Source of the DNA: Parapedobacter pyrenivorans
Lineage (GTDB): Bacteria; Bacteroidota; Bacteroidia; Sphingobacteriales; Sphingobacteriaceae
Assembly (NCBI RefSeq): GCF_014636865.1
Contig: NZ_BMER01000004.1
Location: forward strand, 124,001-188,000
Reading direction: 5' to 3'
Length of the DNA: 64,000 nt
In this document: one piece after another, positions 6,572 through 16,100 of the stretch
How the letters are laid out: each line of letters begins with the position of its first letter
Numbering within the stretch: position 1 is the stretch's first letter
Made by a program: the position numbers and the translations under genes
Notes under the pieces: generated by a model
Databases searched by the model: none
What the model saw: the letters and a program-made list of their open reading frames with translations, nothing else
Told to the model about the DNA's origin: nothing

Positions 6572-8938
6572 ATGCATTCGTTACGAATTGAAGTCGCTAA
6601 TTCCAGAAAATACGGGCTACGCGCCGTACTTGTTTTTAGCTTATCCTTGTTTTTCCTTTCAGCCAGCGTTGCCCAGCAGGGGCTGCCACCTGCTGCTGGT
6701 AAGGCCGCAGTATCGGGAACGGTAAGCACCAGTGATGGCAAGCCGGCCGGCTTCGTGACGGTGAGCATCCGTGGGCAACGCAGTACGCAAGCGGATGAGC
6801 AGGGGCGGTTTACATTGGAAAACATCGAACCAGGTACACACACGGTGGTGGCCAGCTATGTGGGGCTACAAACCCAGCAGAAGCAGGTAACCGCAGTGGC
6901 CGGCGGTATAAACAAAGTGACATTCATCCTCTATGAGGATGCGCAAACCCTGCAGGAGGTGGTGGTAAACGGCGAACGCGTAAATAGGTTTGCAAACAAG
7001 GAAACCGAATACGTAGCAAGGATGCCGCTCACCAATCTGGAGAATCCGCAGGTGTATAGCGTGATCACCAAACAGCTCATGCAAGAACAGGCTTCTTTTA
7101 CCATTGCCGAATCGATGCGGAATGCGGCTGGTGCCCTGCCCGTTATTAACCCATCCGGGGGCTTGAGTGTCTTCTTCAGGGGGTTCGGGACGGGGATAAA
7201 CGCCCGGAATGGCATGGAATCGACAACGGAGCGGTCTGCCATGGACCTAGCCAATGTGGAACGGATCGAGGTGTTGAAAGGCCCGTCGGGCACGTTGTTC
7301 GGTTCATCGGTGTCGTCATTCGGCGGGGTGGTAAACCTAGTAACCAAAAAGCCATTGGATGCCAAACGTACCGAGATCAGCTATTCGACAGGTAGCTTTG
7401 GACTGAACCGCCTCACGGCCGACGTGAACACGGTGTTTGATACCGAAAAGACAATCCGGTTTAGGGTGAATGGCGCCATGCATCGGGAGCGGAGTTTCCT
7501 TTCTTATGGATTCAATAACACGTTTCTGATCGCACCGAGCCTGAACTATCGCGTCAATGAGCGATTGACGCTGAATGTGGACGCGGAGTTCTTAAACGTG
7601 CACAACACCCAGCCGATGAATTTCATTATCCAGTCTGCAGACATCCGGCAGCCTAAAGACCTGCGGCTGGGTTACCGGGAGTCTTTGTACCATAATAACG
7701 TAGACGTAAAGAACCATGCCACGCGGTTTTTTGCCGAGGGGGTATATGCGCTTTCCAGCAACTGGAAGTCTACGACGCTGTTTTCATACATCTCCGAAAA
7801 CGTGGATCGCAGCTACCAGCGCCCCGTGATCTGGACGTCACCAACGCAGGCCACGCGGGCATCCGCGGTCTATGGGCCGGTTTATAATGGCTATACCAAC
7901 GTGCAGCAAAACTTCAACGGGCAGTTCCGCACCGGCGGTATCACCCATAATTTGCTTCTGGGCGGAAACTACCGCAACTATACGGGTAGCTTCCTGTTTG
8001 CGGAAGGGACCGTGATCGATGCCGTAGACGTAACGGGTGATTTTCAGCCTGTGCTTAAGCAGCAAATCGACGAATTGGTTAGCTTCGAACCTTATCCTAC
8101 CCCCACGCAGCACAATGCCAGCCTTTATGCTTCTGATGTGGTGGGGCTAACGCCACGCCTCTCGGCGATGCTCTCGCTGCGCTTGGACCATTTTAACCGC
8201 AAGGAGATGGAAGGTGAGGAGGGCTTTAAACAGACGTCACTCGCTCCTAAACTCGGTTTGGTGTATCAAATGGTGCCGCAACAGGTTTCGCTATTTGGTA
8301 ACTACATGAGCGGTTTCCAGAATGTGGCCCCAGTGGTGCAACCGGATGGCAGCCGGCAGACGTTGGACCCCTTGTTTGCCAATCAGGCGGAAGGGGGCGT
8401 TAAAGCGGAGCTCTTCGGTAAAAAAATGAGCTTCACCGCAAGCTATTATTACATCCATATCGACAACGCGATCCGTATGGATGCGGACATGTTTACGATA
8501 CAGGATGGCCAGCAAACGAGCAAAGGGATAGACCTGGAACTGATCGCGGAGCCGGTGGTGGGCCTCAACGTCGTGGCCGGATATGGTTATAACGATAATC
8601 GGATTGTAAAAGCTAGTAATGAGGCCATTGAGGGCAACAAGGCTGCCAGCGCGCCGGAAAGTGTAGCCAATGTTTGGACATCCTACACATTCCAGCAGCA
8701 ATTGAAAGGATTGGGGCTTGGCGTGGGGGTTAATTACGTAGACAAAATGTACCGGGCTAGCGACAATCATTTTTTCATCCCGTCCTATACGCTGGTTAAC
8801 ACCGTATTATACTATACCCGGCAGGCGTGGGGCATCCAATTGAAGGTAAATAACCTGACAGACCAACGGTATTGGGACAACTGGGGCAACGCGCAGGCGC
8901 CGGCTAATTTTGTGGCTAACCTGACGTTTAGGTTCTAA
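6572..8938 (+). CDS. TonB-dependent siderophore receptor
   Basis: This 788-residue outer-membrane protein has a signal peptide (VFSLSLFFLSASVAQQ), a carboxypeptidase-regulatory-like domain (about 45-110, SGTVSTSDGKPAGFVTVSI), a plug domain with FFRGFGTGINARNG and VERIEVLKGPSGTLFGSS, then a 22-strand type barrel ending in the typical NLTFRF. The pattern fits FhuE/FoxA-like ferric siderophore receptors rather than SusC, and no SusD gene follows. The next gene, a PepSY membrane protein, starts 20 bases downstream and completes a common iron-uptake pair. The ligand cannot be told from sequence. Confidence 0.93.
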   Translation: MHSLRIEVANSRKYGLRAVLVFSLSLFFLSASVAQQGLPPAAGKAAVSGTVSTSDGKPAGFVTVSIRGQRSTQADEQGRFTLENIEPGTHTVVASYVGLQTQQKQVTAVAGGINKVTFILYEDAQTLQEVVVNGERVNRFANKETEYVARMPLTNLENPQVYSVITKQLMQEQASFTIAESMRNAAGALPVINPSGGLSVFFRGFGTGINARNGMESTTERSAMDLANVERIEVLKGPSGTLFGSSVSSFGGVVNLVTKKPLDAKRTEISYSTGSFGLNRLTADVNTVFDTEKTIRFRVNGAMHRERSFLSYGFNNTFLIAPSLNYRVNERLTLNVDAEFLNVHNTQPMNFIIQSADIRQPKDLRLGYRESLYHNNVDVKNHATRFFAEGVYALSSNWKSTTLFSYISENVDRSYQRPVIWTSPTQATRASAVYGPVYNGYTNVQQNFNGQFRTGGITHNLLLGGNYRNYTGSFLFAEGTVIDAVDVTGDFQPVLKQQIDELVSFEPYPTPTQHNASLYASDVVGLTPRLSAMLSLRLDHFNRKEMEGEEGFKQTSLAPKLGLVYQMVPQQVSLFGNYMSGFQNVAPVVQPDGSRQTLDPLFANQAEGGVKAELFGKKMSFTASYYYIHIDNAIRMDADMFTIQDGQQTSKGIDLELIAEPVVGLNVVAGYGYNDNRIVKASNEAIEGNKAASAPESVANVWTSYTFQQQLKGLGLGVGVNYVDKMYRASDNHFFIPSYTLVNTVLYYTRQAWGIQLKVNNLTDQRYWDNWGNAQAPANFVANLTFRF

Positions 8939-8958
8939 CTGGATACCGGATTTCCGCG

Positions 8959-10131
8959 ATGACCGTCAGAAAATTGTTTCGTAAGATCCACCTTTGGATC
9001 GGCTTGGGATCCGGCGCGATTGTCTTCATATTGGGGATAACCGGGTGCATACTGGTGTTTGTGGATGAGCTAAAGCCGTTGGTGTACCAGCAACGGCTTT
9101 TTGTGCCATCGGCCACCGGACAGCCACAACCGCTGTCGGCGCTGCTCCAAACGGCCGAGGATGCTTGGGGCGAAGCAAAACCGGTTACGGCCATGGAAAT
9201 CTATAATGATCCGAAGCGCACGGTGCATTTCAGGGCCTATCGGGGGAGTGACCGGGAGGGAACGTGGTATTGGGATGCCAAACAATATTACGAATCGGTG
9301 TTTGTAGACCCGTATACCGGTGGGGTTGTAGCAACCGAAAATTCCGAGTTTGAGTTTTTCCGTGTTGTGCTCTTCCTGCATTGGAGCCTGCTCTTTTCCA
9401 ATCCGATCGGGCAGCCTATCGTGGGGGTGGCTACCTTGCTTTTTGTGCTGTCACTGATTACGGGCCTGATTCTTTGGTGGCCCAAAAACAGGAAGGCGCG
9501 ACGTACCCGGTTTCGGTTCCGTTGGAAAGCGAGTACCCGGCTTAAGCGGAAAAATTACGACTTGCATAACATATTGGGATTCTACTCGATTTCCTTGTCT
9601 TTTATCATTGCGCTTACCGGGCTGGTATGGGCGTTTCCTTGGGTAAATGACGGCGTGCAATGGCTCGCCAATGTGGGGACGAAATCTGAAACCCAAAGGA
9701 TTGCCCCCCTGCCAAATGAACCCATGGAGGAGGAAGCCGGCGTGATCGATAAGGTGTATGCGGCTGTGCATGCGCGGTACCCGGATGCCTCGGGGTACCA
9801 TGTTTACTTCGGGCAAAGTGATGATGCGCCCATCAATGTATTGATACGCTACCGGGGCACAACATGGCGAGACGTGGTTGAGCAATACAGCCAGTATTCG
9901 GGGAATTGGCTAAGCACCGCTAAATTTTCGGACAAAAACCGCGGGGAGAAACTTAGAAGTATGAATTATGACATCCACGTGGGGTCCATCTTAGGACTGC
10001 CGGGCAAAATATTGGCCTTTCTCGCAAGTTTGATTGCTGCCTCCCTTCCGGTAACCGGTTTTATCATCTGGTACAACCGCAAATGGAGGGAAAAAAGGGT
10101 GAAGGGTAAAGGCGTAGCGAAACAGCACTAG
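8959..10131 (+). CDS. PepSY-associated TM (PiuB-like) protein
   Basis: This 390-residue inner-membrane protein starts with TVRKLFRKIHLWIGLGSG, the PepSY_TM signature, and has about four membrane segments (near 15-37, 139-162, 195-218 and 345-370). Conserved histidines HLWIG, LHWSLLF and DLHNILG suit haem or metal binding. Family members lie beside siderophore receptors and are thought to reduce or release iron from siderophores in the inner membrane. It is co-transcribed with the receptor. The last codons lie inside the shared leader module of the next gene. Confidence 0.9.
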   Translation: MTVRKLFRKIHLWIGLGSGAIVFILGITGCILVFVDELKPLVYQQRLFVPSATGQPQPLSALLQTAEDAWGEAKPVTAMEIYNDPKRTVHFRAYRGSDREGTWYWDAKQYYESVFVDPYTGGVVATENSEFEFFRVVLFLHWSLLFSNPIGQPIVGVATLLFVLSLITGLILWWPKNRKARRTRFRFRWKASTRLKRKNYDLHNILGFYSISLSFIIALTGLVWAFPWVNDGVQWLANVGTKSETQRIAPLPNEPMEEEAGVIDKVYAAVHARYPDASGYHVYFGQSDDAPINVLIRYRGTTWRDVVEQYSQYSGNWLSTAKFSDKNRGEKLRSMNYDIHVGSILGLPGKILAFLASLIAASLPVTGFIIWYNRKWREKRVKGKGVAKQH

Positions 10132-10182
10132 GTCTCGTCTTATACGAAAACTGACCAACGATGAAAAGAATAACCATCTTAT
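10112..10182 (+). repeat. Shared leader/signal-peptide module, copy B
   Basis: This is the partner of 4578-4648 and has the same length and layout. Here the first 20 bases (GCGTAGCGAAAC onward) also encode the C-terminal VAKQH of the PepSY protein, so the module overlaps the end of an unrelated gene. That is what one expects if the leader and signal sequence were copied into place. Confidence 0.75.
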
Positions 10183-10601
10183 GCACACTGTTGATTGCCC
10201 TCACATTATCTTGCGGTAAAAGGGAATTGGGGAACGAAGAAGTACAGGATTGTAAATCCGTTCCTTGTACGTATGAATTGCGCTGGATCAGCGTGAAACT
10301 TGTAGACCAATCGGGTAATCCCGTGGCATTGGAAAGGATGAAAGTGACCCGCTTGGCTGACGGCAAGGAGCTAACCCGAACCTATGACAGTAGCCAATGG
10401 GCAGCGTTTAGGAGGCTCGGTAGCTATCCGGTTTCTGGCGACCTCGACCGGGAGCATATCCCGAAGTTTAAACACACTAAGCTCCGTTTTCAGGGCTATA
10501 TCGGCAAGCGTGAGGTGGTCAAAGCCGATTACGTGGTTACGTTTGATTGTTGCCACATCAGCTTGGTATCCGGCGATGTGGAACTGGTGGTGCATCGATG
10601 A
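10161..10601 (+). CDS. Small lipoprotein of unknown function
   Basis: This 146-residue lipoprotein has a lipobox at LTLSC and a mature start GKRELGNEEV. The mature part has cysteines in VQDCKSVPC and in FDCCHISLVSG and is probably a small Ig-like or carboxypeptidase-regulatory fold (VKLVDQSGNPVALERMKVTR). I cannot assign a function. The first 12 codons and the leader are shared with the lipoprotein at 4627. It follows the iron-uptake pair by 29 bases. Confidence 0.75.
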   Translation: MKRITILCTLLIALTLSCGKRELGNEEVQDCKSVPCTYELRWISVKLVDQSGNPVALERMKVTRLADGKELTRTYDSSQWAAFRRLGSYPVSGDLDREHIPKFKHTKLRFQGYIGKREVVKADYVVTFDCCHISLVSGDVELVVHR

Positions 10602-10665
10602 GATCATGAACCAAACCGCCGCTCGCTTGTTTACCATCGTGGAAACCAACGCATGCGGATTTGCC

Positions 10666-11073
10666 ATGGCCAAACAGAAAATAGCTCGTAAGACCCAAAT
10701 GGAAGAAGCACGGAAGCTGGAAAAAGAAGGAAAAGCTGCCGATGCGCTGAAAATATACCGTGCCCTGGCTCGGCGTAAACCGCTGAATGCGGATGCTTAC
10801 AGCCGGATGATGATCATCCTGCGCAAGCAAAAGAAGTACGAGGCCGAGCTCAAGATTATCAGGCAAGCCATTGCCGCCGCCGAGCACGTCATTGCATCCA
10901 ATCAGCAAGCCTTTGATGAAAAGAACCGGGATTCGGCCGCACTGAGCCGTAAACTGGCCAAGTCGCTCGGCCTGTTGAATGATAAAGGGTTTCCGGTATA
11001 CGAAGAGCCCCAGCTACGCGCCTGGCGCAATCGGGAAGCCGTGGTGGAGAAGCGGCTCGAAAGCCGGCGTTGA
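10666..11073 (+). CDS. Small TPR-like cytoplasmic protein
   Basis: The 135-residue basic protein starts MAKQKIARKTQMEEARKLEK and contains a tetratricopeptide-like pair of helices (ADALKIYRALARRKPLNADAY), then a helical tail ending AVVEKRLESRR. ATG 10666 is preferred because longer versions would overlap the preceding lipoprotein gene. A degraded copy of its last 23 codons lies at 37742-37812. The function is unknown, and it may be a protein-interaction adaptor. Confidence 0.7.
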   Translation: MAKQKIARKTQMEEARKLEKEGKAADALKIYRALARRKPLNADAYSRMMIILRKQKKYEAELKIIRQAIAAAEHVIASNQQAFDEKNRDSAALSRKLAKSLGLLNDKGFPVYEEPQLRAWRNREAVVEKRLESRR

Positions 11074-11074
11074 T

Positions 11075-11197
11075 GATTGCCTTTAGATCATAGCCAATCG
11101 GAGTGAGCTCGTATTCGACCCCGGGGTGGTACTCCGGCATATACCTTTTGTGGTGCCCGATGTTTTCAGGGAATAATAAACTGATGACCTTTTTCAT
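11075..11197 (-). pseudogene. Remnant of an HxlR-family regulator
   Basis: The reverse strand encodes KRYMPEYHPGVEYELTPIGY followed by DLKAII, which matches the wing and last helix of HxlR-type winged-helix regulators (usual pattern RVEYSLTPLGRSL). The N-terminal HTH is gone and the frame runs on into the antisense of the TPR gene. It is best read as the decayed 3' end of a lost regulator gene. Confidence 0.6.
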
Positions 11198-11226
11198 CGA
11201 TATCGATATACGTGTAAAAAATCGAT

Positions 11227-11604
11227 ATGAAAAGATTCAGCTGGTTATTGATAGCCCTAATCGCAGTGGCAGTATCATGTAAAAAAGACAAAGAAGCGAA
11301 TGTGTCCCCTTTCGCAGGCAATTGGTCCGGACAATATGCTGGTAATGATCAGGGAACATGGAGTGTAACGGTTTCTGACGACGGAGAGATTTCCGGAACA
11401 GGGCAATCCACGCGGTTGGGTACCACATTTGGCATGGAGGGCAATGTAAGTAAGGACGGTAGTTTTACGGCAACCATCGGAACGGTAGCCACCGGCAGCG
11501 AATTTACCGGTACGCTCACGGGGGAAGGGACCGCATCGGGTACATGGACCAATACCATAACCAATCCGCCCATGAGTGGAACCTGGTTGGGCGAGCGGCA
11601 GTAA
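11227..11604 (+). CDS. Lipocalin-like small lipoprotein
   Basis: This 125-residue lipoprotein has the lipobox VAVSC and then KKDKE, a start resembling the surface lipoprotein export signals of Bacteroidota. The mature part is a beta-rich, Gly/Thr-rich domain with alternating strands (FAGNWSGQYAGNDQGTWSVT, then SGTGQSTRLG) and ends SGTWLGERQ. It is probably a small beta-barrel of unknown ligand. It lies alone upstream of the LacI gene, and a poly-A tract follows the stop. Confidence 0.75.
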   Translation: MKRFSWLLIALIAVAVSCKKDKEANVSPFAGNWSGQYAGNDQGTWSVTVSDDGEISGTGQSTRLGTTFGMEGNVSKDGSFTATIGTVATGSEFTGTLTGEGTASGTWTNTITNPPMSGTWLGERQ

Positions 11605-11681
11605 GAAGCGAAAAAAGGCCAATAGAAAAAAAAACAAAAAAAAATTTGAGGTGTCAAAAAAATGAATTAACATTGCATTGT

Positions 11682-11701
11682 TTACTTAAACGGTTAAGTA
11701 A
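11682..11701. promoter_or_regulatory. LacI-type operator 1
   Basis: TTACTTAAACGGTTAAGTAA is a near-perfect palindrome with central CG, the classic LacI/PurR-type architecture. It lies 35 bases before the regulator's TTG start, indicating autoregulation. The same sequence recurs at 12780, 12848 and 13092. Confidence 0.85.
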
Positions 11702-11736
11702 ATCCAATATAATCCGATTTAATAAATTGTGCTGGT

Positions 11737-12762
11737 TTGAAACCCTCGCTGAAACATATCGCTGAACATTTGGGGCTCTCCAAGACGACCGTATCTTGGG
11801 TGCTTTCCGGGCAGGCTGAGCAAAAGAATATCAGCCAGGCGACGACTGAAAAAGTATTGGAATATGCGGCATCGCTGCACTACCAGCCCAATATGATTGC
11901 GCGGAGTCTTAACACGGGTGAAACCAAAACGATTGGCCTGATATTGCCTTCAATTTCAGATACGTTTTATTCCGAGGTGGCAAGGGAAATCGAATCCAGG
12001 GCACGTAACCAGGGATATTCACTGATGATCAGCAGCTCGGAATCCGATATCGATCGGGAGGATGAGATTATCCGGTTGTTTAAAGCGAAACGCGTAGATG
12101 GGATTATCCTAGCCCCTACAAAACGGTCGAAAGTGGAAGTACTGCGGCTGATTGACGAAGGATACCCATTAACCACGATAGACCGTTATTTTCCCGAATT
12201 GAACGCGAGTTACATCATCATCAATAACCGCGATAGTTGTTGCATGCTGACTAAGCATTTGATTAACAAGGGATGCAAAAAAATAGCGCTGCTGACTACG
12301 AACTCCTATTTGACAACGATGAGCCAGCGCCGCGAAGGGGTGGAAGATGCCTTACGAGAATCGGGACTCCAGTTGGATCCGCGGCTCTACGGCGAAGTCG
12401 ATTTCGCGGGGTATGAAAAGAATATCCATCGGGTACTCAACAGTATTTTTACCGAGGTACCGGATGTAGATGGTTTCTTCTTTACGACCCACATCCTGGC
12501 TTTGGAGGCGTTCCAGTATTTTTATGAAAAGGGAATAAAGCCGGAGTTCGAAATGGCCTGTATCCACGAGGAGCCTATTTTTAAGGTGTTGGCACCACAG
12601 ATCAATGTGGCACGCATGCCGGTAGGAGAAATCGGCAGAACAGCGGTGAATTCGCTGATTGAGCAGATGGAGAATGCGAAAGGAAAGGCGAAATCTAGAA
12701 AGAAACAGCAGCAGGAGCCAAAACGGATAACGCTGTCTTGCTCACTGGAGTTTCGTAGTTAA
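11737..12762 (+). CDS. LacI-family transcriptional regulator of the PUL
   Basis: This 341-residue protein has an N-terminal LacI HTH (SLKHIAEHLGLSKTTVSWVL), a hinge helix (IARSLNTGETKTIGLILPSI) and a periplasmic-binding-protein-like sensor domain. The start must be the TTG at 11737: a stop lies in frame at 11710 and no ATG falls between. It is predicted to bind the four CG-centred palindromes around it and repress the downstream SusC-to-epimerase operon until a sugar inducer appears. LacI control of a SusCD locus is less common than hybrid two-component or sigma/anti-sigma control. Confidence 0.92.
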   Translation: MKPSLKHIAEHLGLSKTTVSWVLSGQAEQKNISQATTEKVLEYAASLHYQPNMIARSLNTGETKTIGLILPSISDTFYSEVAREIESRARNQGYSLMISSSESDIDREDEIIRLFKAKRVDGIILAPTKRSKVEVLRLIDEGYPLTTIDRYFPELNASYIIINNRDSCCMLTKHLINKGCKKIALLTTNSYLTTMSQRREGVEDALRESGLQLDPRLYGEVDFAGYEKNIHRVLNSIFTEVPDVDGFFFTTHILALEAFQYFYEKGIKPEFEMACIHEEPIFKVLAPQINVARMPVGEIGRTAVNSLIEQMENAKGKAKSRKKQQQEPKRITLSCSLEFRS

Positions 12763-12779
12763 TTTTTTTAAAAGGCCAA

Positions 12780-12799
12780 TTAGTTAACCGATTAAGTAG
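12780..12799. promoter_or_regulatory. LacI-type operator 2 (diverged)
   Basis: TTAGTTAACCGATTAAGTAG keeps the central CG and most positions of operator 1. It lies 18 bases after the regulator's stop, upstream of the PUL operon. Confidence 0.7.
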
Positions 12800-12847
12800 A
12801 TTGGTGTGTTGATTTTTGAGCGCATTATAACTATTGTTGTTGGTATG

Positions 12848-12867
12848 TTACTTAACCGTTTAAGTAA
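12848..12867. promoter_or_regulatory. LacI-type operator 3
   Basis: TTACTTAACCGTTTAAGTAA is the best copy and is almost exactly the reverse complement of operator 1. It is 68 bases from operator 2 and 244 bases from operator 4 (start to start), distances that would allow looping by a tetrameric repressor. Confidence 0.85.
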
Positions 12868-12902
12868 GCGTTAATGGGGATAAAAATGAAGATTTGTTTG
12901 GG

Positions 12903-13055
12903 ATGCATGCTTACGCTGCATTTGGGACAAGGGACTTGTATAGGACGGAATTGGCAGATGCGAAGGAAGCATTGATCCGGGAAAAACCACTATGGTCGTC
13001 TGGAAGGGTAGAAAGCGCCCAAAGTAAAGCGGTGTTTGTTTTTACGAGCCAATAA
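12903..13055 (+). CDS. Possible small ORF between operators
   Basis: A 50-codon ORF reads MHAYAAFGTRDLYRTELADA onward and ends KAVFVFTSQ. The frame stays open upstream to 12864 without a start. Composition is protein-like, but I recognise no family and see no ribosome-binding site. It may be a remnant of a lost gene or chance. The other contents of 12763-13107 are three operators and an AAGGAGGG at 13057-13064 that has no start codon at a useful distance. Confidence 0.25.
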   Translation: MHAYAAFGTRDLYRTELADAKEALIREKPLWSSGRVESAQSKAVFVFTSQ

Positions 13056-13091
13056 TAAGGAGGGAATCAAATACATTTCAAGTTTACACAA

Positions 13092-13111
13092 TTATTTAAC
13101 CGATTTAATGA
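13092..13111. promoter_or_regulatory. LacI-type operator 4 overlapping the susC start
   Basis: TTATTTAACCGATTTAATGA keeps the central CG and the TTTAA core. It overlaps the first ATG of the SusC gene (13108), so a bound repressor would block elongation or a downstream promoter. Confidence 0.65.
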
Positions 13112-16100
13112 TGATGGATAATTTAAAATGGAGTCTTGTACTCATTTGCCTATGGCTATTTCAAAGTGGCTCGTTGAAGGCACAGAGCCAGCCGGAACGC
13201 ATGACGATCCGCGGAACGGTGATGAATGAACAGAACGAACCACTGGCCGGCGCGCGCGTGGTCGAGCGGGGCGTGCCAACCAATGGTACGGCAACCGACG
13301 AGAGCGGGGAATTTGTCTTGACCGTGAGCCGGAACGCTTCGCTGGAAATCTCCTCCATTGGCTACGCTACCCAACAGCTAGAAGCCATTCAGGGACAGCG
13401 CTTAACGGTTAGGCTTACCGAAGACCTGGCGGTGCTGGATGAAGTGGTAGTCGTGGGGTACGGCCAGCAGCGGGTGGCGACGGTAACCGGATCGGTGTCG
13501 CAGATCAAAACCGACAAGATTACGGTAGCGCCTCAGGTGAACGTAACCCATACGCTGGCGGGACAGCTACCGGGCCTGATCTCGAAACAGACGTCCGGAA
13601 TCCCCGGCGCGGATGATGCCGGCTTGAACATCCGCGGATTTGGGAGCCCGCTTGTGATCGTCGATGGAATCGAAACGAATATCAACACGTTGGATCCGAA
13701 CCAGATCGAAACCATATCCATCCTGAAAGATGGAGCGGCCTCAATTTACGGAGCCCGTGCGGGAAATGGCGTAATTCTCGTGACCACCAAACGGGGTAAG
13801 CAGGGAAAACCGAACGTGCAGGTCAACAGTTCGTTTACGCTGCAGGGATCTACCCGCGTAATCCGGCCCGCTTCTTCGGCCGAACGGGCGCAGTTTGAAG
13901 TGGATAAATGGCTCAATTCAGGCAAGCCGGCCGACCAGGTGCCGTTTACCCAAGAAGAAATTCAGAAGTTCCGGGATGGATCAGATCCCAAGTACTTGAA
14001 CACAAACTGGTTTGATGCGGCCATACGTCGGTATGCGCCCCAACAGAACCACAATTTCTCCCTTTCGGGAGGTACCGAGGCGGTTAAATATTACGGATAT
14101 TTCGGCGCGAACCGGCAGGAAACGATCCTGAAAACCAACGGTGGAAACTACGACCGCTATAACGTGCAGGCTAACGTAGAGGCCAAGGTAACACAACAGC
14201 TCTCGGCCGCCGTGGACATTCAGTATTTCAATGAACACCGCTTGTATCCTTCGGGAGCCGATGGAGTGGGTTCGAACAATAACTTCTGGCGCGACCTGAT
14301 TTACGCAGCGGACCCGTCTTTCGCACTGGAATTGCCCGATCCGAGTATGCTGCCCTATGCGGGCATCACATACGGGAATCCGATTTTCGGTACAAATTCG
14401 GAATTGAGCGGGGCGCAGGACAAGGTCAACAGCATTACGCAACTCCGGGGTGAACTGAGGTACGATGTCAGCGCGGTGCCTGGTTTGAATGCGAAAGGGG
14501 TAGTCATTTACAGGGCCAATTCGTTCGACCAAAAAATTGTGAAGAACCAGGAACGGTTTTATACCTACAGTGCCGAAACGGGCGACTACACGTATGTGCG
14601 TAGTTCGCAGGACCCGATGTTCCTAAGCAGGGCTGCTAGCACGGATAACCGCTTGGTGCAACAGTATTCGTTAAATTACGACCGGTCGTTTTTGGATGCG
14701 CATAACGTGTCGGGAATGTTTATGTACGAGTATGTTTACGAGCGGGGACGGGGATTTGACGCATCGCGGGGTGGATTCCAGTCGATGGCCATCGAGGAAC
14801 TGTTTGCGGGCGACCGCACCACGTCCGCGAACAACTCTTCGAGCTTCGCGAACGGCCGTGTCTCCTGGATCGGCCGCTTGAATTATAGCTACCAAGACCG
14901 CTACATGGTGGAAACGATTCTTCGGGCAGACGCTTCCTCGCGGTTTGCCCAGGGACAACGGTGGGGCTATTTCCCCAGCGTGTCATTGGGATGGAACATA
15001 GCGAAGGAAAATTTCTTGAGCAAATACGACGTATTCGATATCCTGAAGCTCCGCGCAAGCTACGGATCGTCGGGATACGATGCGGTGGCAAATTTTGCCT
15101 ACCTGGCAGGTTATCGGTTTGATGCCACCTATACGCTGGGCAATACGCTCTATTCGGGACTGATTCCCACGGGACTGGCCAATACGGGGTTGACCTGGGA
15201 GCAGATGGCCATCTATAACGCCGGACTCGATTTCTCGCTGTGGCGCCAAAAGCTCTACGGTGAGTTCGAGATATTCCGCCGTGAACGTAAGGGGATACCG
15301 GGCAGCCGGACCCAGTCTCTGCCTACCACGTTCGGCGCGGAGCTGCCGGTGGAAAACCTGAACAGCCAGCGTGCACAGGGAGTGGAACTGAGGCTGGGAA
15401 CAACCGGAACGATGGGCGACTGGAAATATGACATTACGGGGAATATCGCCTATTCACGATCCAAATGGTTGTCCATTGATGAGCCGGTTTATACCGATCC
15501 GGATGAAATACGGTTGTATAAGCGTAGTGGAGCATATACCGATAGGCGTTTCGGATATGTCTTCGATGGGTTGTTTACGAGCCAGGACGAGATCGACAAC
15601 TGGCCGCTATCCTTCGACGCATTGAATACAGATAATTCGTCGCTCAGACCTGGTGATGTAAGGTATAAAGACCTGAATGGTGACAACGTCATCAACTGGC
15701 GCGACCAGGCCGAGATCGGTAAGGGCGCCGAGCCGCATTGGACATTCGGGTTGAACCTCGTATTCAACTACAAGCGGTTTGATTTTTCGGCCCTCGTACA
15801 GGGAGCATTCGATTATACCACGAATGTCATGCTGGAAAGCGCACCTACGATGCTGAATTACGGTAACTACTGGAACGAACGCGACAACAACCGGGCGGAC
15901 GCCTTGCTTCCCCGGCCGTCGGGTTCGTCTACCAACGACTTTTATTCGGACTACCGGAACCATAACACCGCGTACGCACGCCTGAAAAACTTATCGTTGG
16001 GGTACGAACTGCCGTCGGCAATCCTGACGAAAGCCGGCATCAGCAGATTCCGTATTTACGTGGCGGGCGCGAACCTCTACACGGTGAGCTCGCTGAACAA

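Noticed and set aside
10384-10665. Extended N-terminus for the TPR gene starting inside the preceding lipoprotein gene
   Set aside because: The overlap would be long, with an out-of-frame Ser/Thr/Trp-rich translation. ATG 10666 starts a normal basic protein.
13036-13107. TTG-initiated extension of SusC using the region after AAGGAGGG at 13057-13064
   Set aside because: The TTG lies before that sequence, the extension would lengthen the N-terminus ahead of a good signal peptide, and the three ATGs at 13108-13116 fit better. The purine run has no start codon at a useful distance.
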